Shown here: piece by piece, positions 1-7,108 of the stretch
How positions within the stretch are numbered: position 1 is the first letter of the stretch
Layout of the letters: each line of letters starts with the position of its first letter
Assembly (NCBI GenBank): GCA_020723965.1
Contig: DYHW01000001.1
Span: 775,995 to 839,994, forward strand
DNA length: 64,000 nucleotides
Source: Melioribacter sp.
Lineage (GTDB): Bacteria; Bacteroidota; Ignavibacteria; Ignavibacteriales; Melioribacteraceae
Direction: 5' to 3'
Made by a program: the position numbers and the translations under genes
Notes under the pieces: generated by a model
The model's database searches: none
What the model was told of the DNA's origin: nothing
Seen by the model: the letters and a program-made list of their open reading frames with translations, nothing else

Positions 1-823
1 AAATTTCGCAAGCGCCGCGCACTTCTTCAGCAATTGGAATACTTTCTTCTTCAAATAAAATACCAACATTTGCTGTTGAGGCAATTTCATTTAATGTGCT
101 TGCAATGCCTCCGCGCGTTGGGTCGCGCAGCGCATGTATCTCTTTTGATGCTTCTAACATCTTTTCTACAAGTGTGTGCAGAGGGGCAGTATCGCTTTTG
201 AGTGTGGTCTCGAATGTTAATCCTTCGCGGGCAGACATAATTGCAATGCCGTGTTCAGCAATTTTTCCGCTTAAAATAATTTTATCTCCTTCTTTACAAT
301 TCTTGGGCGCAATGTTTACGCCATCGGGAATAATTCCAATACCGGAAGTGTTAATAAAAAGTTTGTCGCCTTTTCCTTTATCAACTACTTTAGTATCGCC
401 GGTTACAATTTTAACTCCGCTTGCTTCTGCGCACTGCTTCATTGATAAAACGATCTGCCACAAATCATCAATTTCTAAACCTTCTTCAATAATAAAACTA
501 CTAGAAATAAAAAGTGGTTTTGCGCCAGCCATAGCAAGATCATTTATAGTTCCGTTTACTGAAAGTCCGCCAATGTTTCCCCCCGGGAAAAATATTGGAC
601 TAACAACGTAAGAATCGGTAGTGAAAGCAATTCTGCTTTTGCCGATATTTAATACTGCGCTGTCATGCTGCTCATTTAAAAATTCATTTTGAAATTGTGA
701 GAAGAAGATTTTTGTGATTAGCTGATGAGAAAGAGTTCCGCCTCCGCCGTGAGCAAGTAGAACGCGGTCGTAATCACTCTTGGGAATTGGGCAAATTAGA
801 TTATTTAGGTTTTCTTCATTCAT
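1..823 (-). CDS. hypE: HypE, carbamoyl dehydratase for NiFe-hydrogenase maturation (3' end cut by window edge)
   Basis: HypE converts the thiocarbamoyl group received from HypF into thiocyanate, the source of the cyanide ligands of the NiFe centre. The reading frame is open from an ATG at 823 down to base 1, 274 residues of a family usually about 330-350 long. Visible are the N-terminal glycine-rich AHGGGGTLSHQL, the PurM-like nucleotide-binding GDTKVVDKGKGD, and DPTRGG further on. The C-terminal cysteine that carries the thiocarbamate lies outside the window and cannot be checked. The gene starts 38 bases after the hypD stop and is the last gene of the hyp operon that I can see. Confidence 0.93.
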   Translation of the reverse strand, partial: MNEENLNNLICPIPKSDYDRVLLAHGGGGTLSHQLITKIFFSQFQNEFLNEQHDSAVLNIGKSRIAFTTDSYVVSPIFFPGGNIGGLSVNGTINDLAMAGAKPLFISSSFIIEEGLEIDDLWQIVLSMKQCAEASGVKIVTGDTKVVDKGKGDKLFINTSGIGIIPDGVNIAPKNCKEGDKIILSGKIAEHGIAIMSAREGLTFETTLKSDTAPLHTLVEKMLEASKEIHALRDPTRGGIASTLNEIASTANVGILFEEESIPIAEEVRGACEI

Positions 824-861
824 AACATCTCATTAAAAAATTTTTTATTGAATGACTGAGT

Positions 862-1956
862 TTACATCTGGCGGCTTTTCCTGTAATTAAAATATGCAGA
901 ACACGCTCCTTCTGTTGAAACCATCGGCGCGCCAATCGGATGTTCAGGCGTGCATAAAGAGCCAAAAGCAGAACACTCAAACGGCTTTTTTTGCCCTTGT
1001 AAAACCTTTCCAGCAATGCACAACTCAGATTCTTCCGTTACAATCTTTTCGAGATCAAATATTTTCTCTGCATCATAATCCGAAAATATTTCCTTCAACT
1101 TGAATCCGCTCTTTGGTATTAGCCCAATTCCTCTCCATTTCCTGTCAGTAACATCAAAAACTTCGTTAAGCAGTTTTTTTGCTAGAAAGTTTCCTTCTTT
1201 TGTAACAACACGACTGTAAGAGTTTTCAACTTTGTGTCTGCCTTCTTTAAGTTGTTTTACTGCCATATAAATGCCTTGAAGAATATCAACGGGTTCAAAT
1301 CCTGTAACAATAATAGGTATTTTATATTTTTTAGAAAGAGGAATATATTCATCAAATCCCATCACAGTGCAAACGTGCCCAGCTGCAAGAAGCGCTTGTA
1401 TTCTATTTTCTTTAGAATTCAACAGTGCTTCAACGGCGGGAGGAACGAGAACATGAGAGCAAAGCAGAGAATAGTTTTTCAATTCTCTCCGTTTTGCTTC
1501 GATAACCGAAAACGCATTTGCCGGCGCTGTAGTTTCGAACCCAACAGCAAAGAAGACAATTTTTTTATCCGGATACCGCTCTGCAAGTTTTAATGCATCA
1601 AGCGGCGAATAAACCATTTTGACGTTACCGCCTTCGGCTTTAACGCTTAATAAATCTAATTTGGAACCGGGCACGCGCATCATATCTCCGAATGAAGTAA
1701 AGATAACATCTTCTCTTGATGCGATTGCAATGGCCTTATCAATCATTTCAAGCGGAGTAACGCAAACTGGGCAGCCAGGACCGTGTATCAAAGAAATTTT
1801 TTCCGGAAGTAGATCTTCGATATTGTATTTAAGAATTGTATGAGTTTGCCCGCCGCAGATTTCCATAATTGTCCATGGGTGCGCGTCTAACTCGTTTATC
1901 TTTAGGTGAAGGTTTTTTACAAAAGTAGAATCTCTAAACTCATCAAGATATTTCAT
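862..1956 (-). CDS. hypD: HypD, Fe-S scaffold for Fe(CN)2CO assembly in NiFe-hydrogenase maturation
   Basis: HypD with HypC holds the iron on which the cyanide and CO ligands of NiFe hydrogenase are assembled. The 364-residue product has the normal family length. Conserved cysteine motifs are CGGQTH (Cys34) and GPGCPVC (Cys62 and Cys65), and the C-terminal part carries cysteines in [12 protein letters not shown] and EGACSAYF that fit the 4Fe-4S site. The ATG at 1956 puts MKYLDEF at the N-terminus as expected. It follows hypC after a 254-base gap, unlike the overlapping upstream genes, and precedes hypE. Confidence 0.96.
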   Translation of the reverse strand: MKYLDEFRDSTFVKNLHLKINELDAHPWTIMEICGGQTHTILKYNIEDLLPEKISLIHGPGCPVCVTPLEMIDKAIAIASREDVIFTSFGDMMRVPGSKLDLLSVKAEGGNVKMVYSPLDALKLAERYPDKKIVFFAVGFETTAPANAFSVIEAKRRELKNYSLLCSHVLVPPAVEALLNSKENRIQALLAAGHVCTVMGFDEYIPLSKKYKIPIIVTGFEPVDILQGIYMAVKQLKEGRHKVENSYSRVVTKEGNFLAKKLLNEVFDVTDRKWRGIGLIPKSGFKLKEIFSDYDAEKIFDLEKIVTEESELCIAGKVLQGQKKPFECSAFGSLCTPEHPIGAPMVSTEGACSAYFNYRKSRQM

Positions 1957-2040
1957 AATTCACCTTAAGCCCAAATGAGATTTTAATTACTAAAGAGTAT
2001 GAACTTTTAGCAATGCTAGAAACAATAATTCGCCACAGTG

Positions 2041-2172
2041 TTAAAAATGAATAATAATAAAACTATTAGTAACCGGTTTAACAGTTTTGATTGGAAATTC
2101 AGATACCCCCGAAGCATGGAGTTTCTGTAAAAAATCTTGAATTGGTTCGAATATGAACGTAAGCATTTCCAT
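2041..2172 (-). CDS. Possible small protein (43 aa) between hypC and hypD
   Basis: An open frame of 43 codons runs from ATG at 2172 (second in-frame ATG at 2166) to a TAA at 2041-2043, on the strand of the hyp genes. AGG lies five bases before the first ATG, an in-frame stop lies just upstream, and the product begins MEMLTFIFEPIQDF and ends in hydrophobic residues. I recognise no family. It fills most of the only real gap of the hyp operon. It may be a genuine small gene, a decayed gene remnant, or chance. Confidence 0.25.
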   Translation of the reverse strand: MEMLTFIFEPIQDFLQKLHASGVSEFPIKTVKPVTNSFIIIHF

Positions 2173-2210
2173 GATGGCCTATATATTCTTTTTTTGCATA
2201 ACATCAGTTT

Positions 2211-2441
2211 TTAAATCTCTCCCATCCCCTGCAAAATTTTTATGGTCTCTTCTGCGTCCTTCTCATCAATTTTATTCAGAGCAAAGCCGACGTGAACCAA
2301 AACATAATTGCCAATGTGTACATCTTCGAGCCATTGAATACAAACATCTTTTATTACACCGCCGAAATTAACTTTCGCCATTTTTAAGTCTGGGTTGCTA
2401 TCATCAATAGAAATAATTTTTCCGGGGACGGCTAAGCACAT
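2211..2441 (-). CDS. hypC: HypC/HupF-type hydrogenase maturation chaperone
   Basis: HypC is the small chaperone that binds HypD during Fe(CN)2CO assembly and then the hydrogenase large-subunit precursor. The 76-residue product starts MCLAVPGKI; Cys2, exposed after Met removal, is the essential ligand. The body has the typical OB-like pattern with VHVGFALNKID and ends in an acidic helix. Its ATG (2439-2441) shares one base with the hypF TAA (TAATG overlap), indicating translational coupling. Confidence 0.97.
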   Translation of the reverse strand: MCLAVPGKIISIDDSNPDLKMAKVNFGGVIKDVCIQWLEDVHIGNYVLVHVGFALNKIDEKDAEETIKILQGMGEI

Positions 2442-4798
2442 TATTTCTTCTCCTTATTATTTGAATAAAGTGTACTTTGTTCAATAGTTGGTGAAATTGT
2501 TTCATTCTTGTTTGTTTCTTTTTGTGAAAGGAGATAAACGGCAATTTGCCCAACTGAAATGCCGCCATCATTTGGAGGAATACGCTGATGCCAATAAACT
2601 TTGAAATTATTTTGATTCAATAATTTTATTGTGCGCTCTGTTAAAAATGCATTCTGAAAACAACCGCCACTCAAAACAATTTTTGAAATACCAACCTTAA
2701 CGGCAATTGATAAAATCATTTGAGCGAGTGTGTTGTGAAACTTAGAAGAGATTGTTGATGGAAGAACGCCGCTTTGTATTTCTTCTAGAATAGATTTTAT
2801 CATCGGACTCCAATCAACAACAAAAATATTTTCGTCATACAAATTGAAAGGATAACATTCGAATACATTTTCACACGCGGCAAATTCAAGCATCATAGCG
2901 GCTTGTCCTTCGTAATTAGATTTATGACAAATTCCAAGCAGAGAAGAAACGCCGTCAAATATTCTGCCTGCGCTCGAAGTATTCGGTGAATTTATTTTTT
3001 TCTTCAGCATCTCATTCAAGATATTTAACTCGCCAGCCGTAAAATTATCTTTTAGGTGTTGAGGAAGATGATCGGCGAGTGAGTCTTTGAACACTTCATA
3101 TAATAGCGAAACTGCCGTGCGTTTTGGTTCTTTAATAGCCGTTTCACTACCGGGAAGTAAAAATTTTTTGAATTGTCCAATGTGTTTAAATGTTTCATCG
3201 GTTGATACAAAAAATTCTCCGCCCCAGACTGATTTATCCAAACCATAACCAGTGCCATCCCAAGAAACGCCAAGAACTTCTCCTTCTATCTGATTTTCTA
3301 ATCTACACGCAGCAATGTGTGCAAAGTGATGTTGGACCATCTCAATATTTGCATCTAAAGTTTTAGCAAATCTTGTTGATATATAATGAGGATGAAGATC
3401 TGCAATTACGCACTCTGGTTCGGCTTTATATAAATTTTTGAAATCGGCTATTGTTTTCTTGAATGCTTTATTTGATTCTTCGGTTGAGAGGTCTCCAATA
3501 TGCTGGCTGATGAAAACATTTTTTCCAATTTTTAATGCAATTGTATTCTTAAGATGCCCGCCTACAGCTAAAATAGTTTTTTGCGATTTGCGAGCTAACT
3601 TATCTTGAATTTGGATCGGCAGAGGCGCATAACCTCTTGCGCGCCGCAATATCATTTGTCTGCAATTGATAATTCGAACGATTGAATCGTCAACATGCCG
3701 AACGATTGGGCGGTTGTGTGTAAGATAGAAATCGGCAATACTTTTTAATCTTGAAAGGGCTTCATACTCATCTATGCAGATCGGCTCTTCAGATAAATTT
3801 CCGCTTGTTGCAACTATAGGCATAGAAAATTTTTTCATTAAAAGATGATGAAGCGGAGTGTAAGGAAGCATAATTCCAAGCATAGGATTTGAAAGCGCAA
3901 CAAATTCAGAAATGTTTTGAGTTTGCCGTTTAGGTTTCCTTTTTAGAAGAACTATCGGCGCTTCAGGTGATAAAAGAGAGCGCTCTTCTTCATGGGATAA
4001 ATTGCAAATCTCTTTTGCTACCGAAAGATTAGGAAACATCAAAGCAAAAGGTTTCTCATCGCGCTTTTTTTTATTGCGAAGGCGTTTTACGGAATCAGAA
4101 TTGTTTGCATCAACAATCAGTTGAAATCCCCCGAGTCCCTTCAAAGCTATAATAAAACCTTTTTCAATTTTATCACATGTTTCAAGAAGAGCTTCATGAT
4201 TTACTGCTATCACTTCACCGCTATTATTCCACAATTCTAAATTAGGTCCGCAAGCCGGGCATGCAATCGGTTGCGCATGAAATCTTCTATCGGAAGGATT
4301 GTGAAATTCTTTTTTGCATTCACTGCACAACTCAAATTTCTTCATCGAAGTATTCTGCCTGTCGTAAGGAAGTTTTTCAACAATCGAAAAGCGCGGACCG
4401 CAGTGAGTGCAGTTAATGAACGGATAAAGATAACGTCTATCGTTTTGGTCAAATAATTCTCTCAAACAATCACTGCAAACTGCAATATCAGGCAAGATCA
4501 ATGTATTTGTGTTTCCGTTAGTATTGCTTTCTTTAATTTCAAAATTTTTGTAACCAACCAGGTCTAAAAAAGAAAATTCAAGACTGGATATGAACGCAAG
4601 AGAAGGTTTTTCTTTTTCTATTTTAGAAAGGAATGTTCTTAGAAGTGTTTCATTGCCTTCAGCTTCAATAAAAACTCCTTCAGGCGAGTTAAAAACGTAA
4701 CCATTAAGTGTCAGTTCGGATGCAATGCGATAGATGAATGGTCGAAAGCCGACGCCCTGAACCGCACCTCTCACAATTATGTGAATGCGGGAACTCAT
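2441..4798 (-). CDS. hypF: HypF carbamoyltransferase for NiFe-hydrogenase maturation
   Basis: HypF uses carbamoyl phosphate and ATP to load a carbamoyl group onto the C-terminal Cys of HypE. The 785-residue protein has the full domain order: acylphosphatase-like domain (GAVQGVGFRPF, residues about 10-20), two zinc-finger blocks with paired CxxC motifs (CSDC, CTHC, CSEC, CPAC, about 108-185), a YrdC-like domain (about 200-390) and a Kae1-like carbamoyltransferase domain (VQHHFAHIAACR and GVSWDGTGYG, about 480-530). It overlaps hypB by four bases (ATGA) and hypC by one base, so the three are coupled. Confidence 0.97.
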   Translation of the reverse strand: MSSRIHIIVRGAVQGVGFRPFIYRIASELTLNGYVFNSPEGVFIEAEGNETLLRTFLSKIEKEKPSLAFISSLEFSFLDLVGYKNFEIKESNTNGNTNTLILPDIAVCSDCLRELFDQNDRRYLYPFINCTHCGPRFSIVEKLPYDRQNTSMKKFELCSECKKEFHNPSDRRFHAQPIACPACGPNLELWNNSGEVIAVNHEALLETCDKIEKGFIIALKGLGGFQLIVDANNSDSVKRLRNKKKRDEKPFALMFPNLSVAKEICNLSHEEERSLLSPEAPIVLLKRKPKRQTQNISEFVALSNPMLGIMLPYTPLHHLLMKKFSMPIVATSGNLSEEPICIDEYEALSRLKSIADFYLTHNRPIVRHVDDSIVRIINCRQMILRRARGYAPLPIQIQDKLARKSQKTILAVGGHLKNTIALKIGKNVFISQHIGDLSTEESNKAFKKTIADFKNLYKAEPECVIADLHPHYISTRFAKTLDANIEMVQHHFAHIAACRLENQIEGEVLGVSWDGTGYGLDKSVWGGEFFVSTDETFKHIGQFKKFLLPGSETAIKEPKRTAVSLLYEVFKDSLADHLPQHLKDNFTAGELNILNEMLKKKINSPNTSSAGRIFDGVSSLLGICHKSNYEGQAAMMLEFAACENVFECYPFNLYDENIFVVDWSPMIKSILEEIQSGVLPSTISSKFHNTLAQMILSIAVKVGISKIVLSGGCFQNAFLTERTIKLLNQNNFKVYWHQRIPPNDGGISVGQIAVYLLSQKETNKNETISPTIEQSTLYSNNKEKK

Positions 4799-5448
4799 CT
4801 ACTTTTTACTATTGATTCTAACCACTCAATCCATTTATCAATGCCTTCATCTGTAGTGCAGGAAGTCTGGAAGATTTTTAGTGAAGGATTGATTGCGAGA
4901 GCATTTCGCTTAAGCTGTTCGATAGAACAGTTAACGTAGGGAAGCAGATCAATTTTATTTATTATTAGCGCCGATGAGTTTCTGAACATTGCCGGATATT
5001 TTAAGGGTTTGTCATCTCCTTCTGTTGTGCTGGCAATTACTACTTTTATATCCTCGCCTAAATCGTAAGTAGCAGGGCAGACAAGATTGCCGACATTTTC
5101 GATGATCAGCAGCTCTGTATCGTTATCAGAAAACTTTTCAAAAGCATCTCGAACAAGATTTGCCTCTAAGTGACAAGCGCCGCTGGTTATAATTTGCACA
5201 ACAGGAACATTAAATGCTTCAACTCTTTTTGCATCCAAGTCGGTTTGAACGTCCCCTTCTATCACCGCAATTTTAATTTTGCTCTTTGATTTTGCTATTG
5301 TTCTTTCAACAAGACTGGTTTTCCCGGAACCTGGAGAACTGACAAGATTCATCGTGAAAATATTTCTCTCCTTAAATTTTTTTCTATTTGCTGCTGCTAT
5401 AGCTTCATTCTTTTCAAGAACTTTTCGTTCAATTGTTATGATGCTCAT
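4795..5448 (-). CDS. hypB: HypB nickel-insertion GTPase
   Basis: HypB is the SIMIBI-class GTPase that with HypA delivers nickel to the hydrogenase large subunit. The 217 residues include the P-loop SSPGSGKTSLVE (about 37-48), GDVQTDLDAKRV (switch region), the metal-site motif TSGACHLEA with adjacent Cys and His, and the NKIDLLPY specificity motif. It lacks the histidine-rich N-terminal nickel-storage stretch of some HypB proteins, so it should be the non-storage form. ATGA overlaps link it to hypA upstream and hypF downstream. Confidence 0.97.
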   Translation of the reverse strand: MSIITIERKVLEKNEAIAAANRKKFKERNIFTMNLVSSPGSGKTSLVERTIAKSKSKIKIAVIEGDVQTDLDAKRVEAFNVPVVQIITSGACHLEANLVRDAFEKFSDNDTELLIIENVGNLVCPATYDLGEDIKVVIASTTEGDDKPLKYPAMFRNSSALIINKIDLLPYVNCSIEQLKRNALAINPSLKIFQTSCTTDEGIDKWIEWLESIVKSR

Positions 5449-5795
5449 TCTTCCTCCTCTAATTCAATTTCTTCAACAGTTAATTCGGAACCGGAGACCA
5501 ATTTGATTTGTGCAGAGCCGCACGCCGGGCAAGTGAATGAATAGGGTTCAATATTATTTTTGCTTTTACATTGGTCGCAGATAATCTCTAAAGCAACTTC
5601 TTCTATTTTGAGTTTTACGTTTGTGTATGAAGTTGATTGAATTATAGCGTCAAAACAAAATGATAATGAATCGGGGAGGATATTACTGAACCTGCCAACT
5701 TTTACTTTTATGTTTTTTACCAAATGTTTTTTATCATCTGCAACATATTGGTTTACAATTTCTATTATTTCGTTAGCCATTGAAAGTTCATGCAT
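5445..5795 (-). CDS. hypA: HypA nickel metallochaperone
   Basis: HypA binds Ni(II) through its N-terminal amine and His2 and carries a structural zinc. The start is set at the ATG at 5795 because this gives MHELSMANE, with the obligatory His2; an ATG 39 bases further upstream would bury this histidine behind 13 residues. The 116-residue product has the zinc site CDQCKSKNN then CPACGS (about 72-96) and an acidic C-terminus. It is the first gene of the visible hyp operon and overlaps hypB by four bases. Confidence 0.95.
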   Translation of the reverse strand: MHELSMANEIIEIVNQYVADDKKHLVKNIKVKVGRFSNILPDSLSFCFDAIIQSTSYTNVKLKIEEVALEIICDQCKSKNNIEPYSFTCPACGSAQIKLVSGSELTVEEIELEEEE

Positions 5796-5843
5796 CTGCT
5801 GGATAACCTTATGTTTTGTTTGGTATCCCTTCATAGAAAAATA

Positions 5844-5857
5844 TACTAAATTTAGTA
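5844..5857. promoter_or_regulatory. 14-base perfect palindrome in the hypA leader, candidate operator
   Basis: TACTAAATTTAGTA is a perfect inverted repeat 48 bases upstream of the hypA start, in the 184-base region between divergent hypA and the nickel-permease-like gene. A dimeric repressor or activator site here could control hyp expression. I cannot name the regulator. Confidence 0.35.
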
Positions 5858-5979
5858 CGTAAGAAGCTATTAAAATATTTCGATCGAGAAAAAAAAGAAT
5901 TCGGACTTTTGTAAAATTTTATAACGTGCATTCAAAATAATTTATATATTTCTTCCGAAGGAAATTATGAGGCAGCCTG

Positions 5980-6696
5980 ATGGATACTGAACTAAGTGTT
6001 CTTTTAATAACAGCGGCATCAGTAGGATTTCTTCATACCGTTCTTGGACCCGATCATTATCTTCCATTCATAGCGATGGCGCGCGCGTTAAAGTGGAGTA
6101 CTGTTAAAACAGTATGGATAACAATAGCTTGTGGAATAGGACATGTTTCTAGTTCTGTTCTAATCGGACTTCTTGGAGTATCGCTTGGCTGGGCAATAAC
6201 AATATTTGAAGCAATTGATTCGGTGAGAGGCGAAATTGCATCGTGGTTTTTGATCAGTTTTGGTTTGTTCTTTTTGCTTTGGGGATTAAAACGATTATAT
6301 AAACACAAACCTCACGTTCATTCCCACATACATGAAAATGGTAATGTTCACGCGCATCAACATACGCATATAGATTCACACACACATATCCATCAAAAAG
6401 AAACTACGGTAAAACTTACACCGTGGATACTCTTCACTATTTTTGTTTTTGGACCGTGCGAAACTTTAGTGCCGATTTTAATTTATCCGGCATCTCAAAA
6501 AAGTTTAATGGGAATTGTTTTAATCACTTTAGTATTCGCTTTATTTACTATAGGAACAATGTTGGCAATTGTATTGGCATCCTTGTATGGGATAAAGTTT
6601 ATTCCAATAAGAAAGAACTTTGAAAAGTATTCTTTCGCCGTAGCTGGGGCTGTAATTTTATTTAGCGGACTGGCAGTAAAGTTTCTCGGTCTTTAG
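5980..6696 (+). CDS. NicO/UreH-like membrane protein, probable nickel/cobalt permease with His-rich loop
   Basis: A 238-residue polytopic protein with about six hydrophobic segments. The first helix carries HTVLGPDH (His19, Asp25, His26), an HX5DH pattern like the metal-selecting motif of nickel/cobalt permeases, and a second histidine sits in GIGHVSSS (His55). Between the two halves is a loop (109-138) with 12 histidines in 30 residues, as expected for nickel or cobalt binding. GAGG (5969-5972) lies seven bases before the ATG. The gene is divergent from the hyp operon, so nickel supply for the hydrogenase is the natural reading (inference). The sulfite-exporter-like/UreH superfamily is broad and cobalt or zinc cannot be excluded. 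Confidence 0.75.
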   Translation: MDTELSVLLITAASVGFLHTVLGPDHYLPFIAMARALKWSTVKTVWITIACGIGHVSSSVLIGLLGVSLGWAITIFEAIDSVRGEIASWFLISFGLFFLLWGLKRLYKHKPHVHSHIHENGNVHAHQHTHIDSHTHIHQKETTVKLTPWILFTIFVFGPCETLVPILIYPASQKSLMGIVLITLVFALFTIGTMLAIVLASLYGIKFIPIRKNFEKYSFAVAGAVILFSGLAVKFLGL

Positions 6697-7108
6697 ATAA
6701 TTCTCTCCTCATTCTCCTTTCATAGACATTCAATTATTCATTGAAGTCGGCAATGCGTATTTTAAAAACTCATGCAATGCAGACTCAATAAGTCAAAGGG
6801 AAAAATTTCTTATTCTTAACCACGTTTATAATCTTGTATATTAAAAACGAGTTAGTAAATTTGTAATGTGCCTTATGAAAATGAAAGAGCGTGGATTAAG
6901 ACAAAGAATAAGAGACATGAAGATTTAAAAATCTTGTTCGTGATCTGTTCATGTTCTTGCTTGAAACACAAGACCACGATTATGAATAAGAGTTAGAGTA
7001 AAACTGATTTTTATCTTTTGCATTTAGCAAGAAACTAAGACAGGCAAGGAAAATTGCAACGGATGTGCAAGAGAGTTAACTAATTGCCGCTGCCCCAAGG
7101 AAATATTC
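6697..7108 (+). other. 412-base intergenic region with nested inverted repeats
   Basis: No convincing gene is present. Bases 6808-6824 can pair with 6890-6913 in three blocks (TCTTATT/AATAAGA, CTTAA/TTAAG, CCACG/CGTGG). CGTGG (6890-6894) could instead pair with CCACG at 6974-6978, closing a fold that contains ACATGAA/TTCATGT (6915-6921 with 6948-6954) or the hairpin AAGATT-TAAA-AATCTT (6920-6935). The 3' end holds the metal ATPase ribosome binding site AAGGA (7097-7101). It could be an RNA leader, a decayed repeat element, or only AT-rich inverted repeats. Confidence 0.4.

Noticed and set aside
96..611. 171-codon plus-strand frame
   Set aside because: Lies wholly antisense to hypE, which is conserved to motif level.
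5796..5834. Upstream ATG giving a 129-residue HypA
   Set aside because: It would place 13 residues before the nickel-binding Met-His-Glu N-terminus.
6868..6996. GTG-started frame of about 43 codons in the 412-base gap
   Set aside because: No ribosome binding site, unusual composition (clustered Cys/Lys), and it coincides with the inverted repeats.
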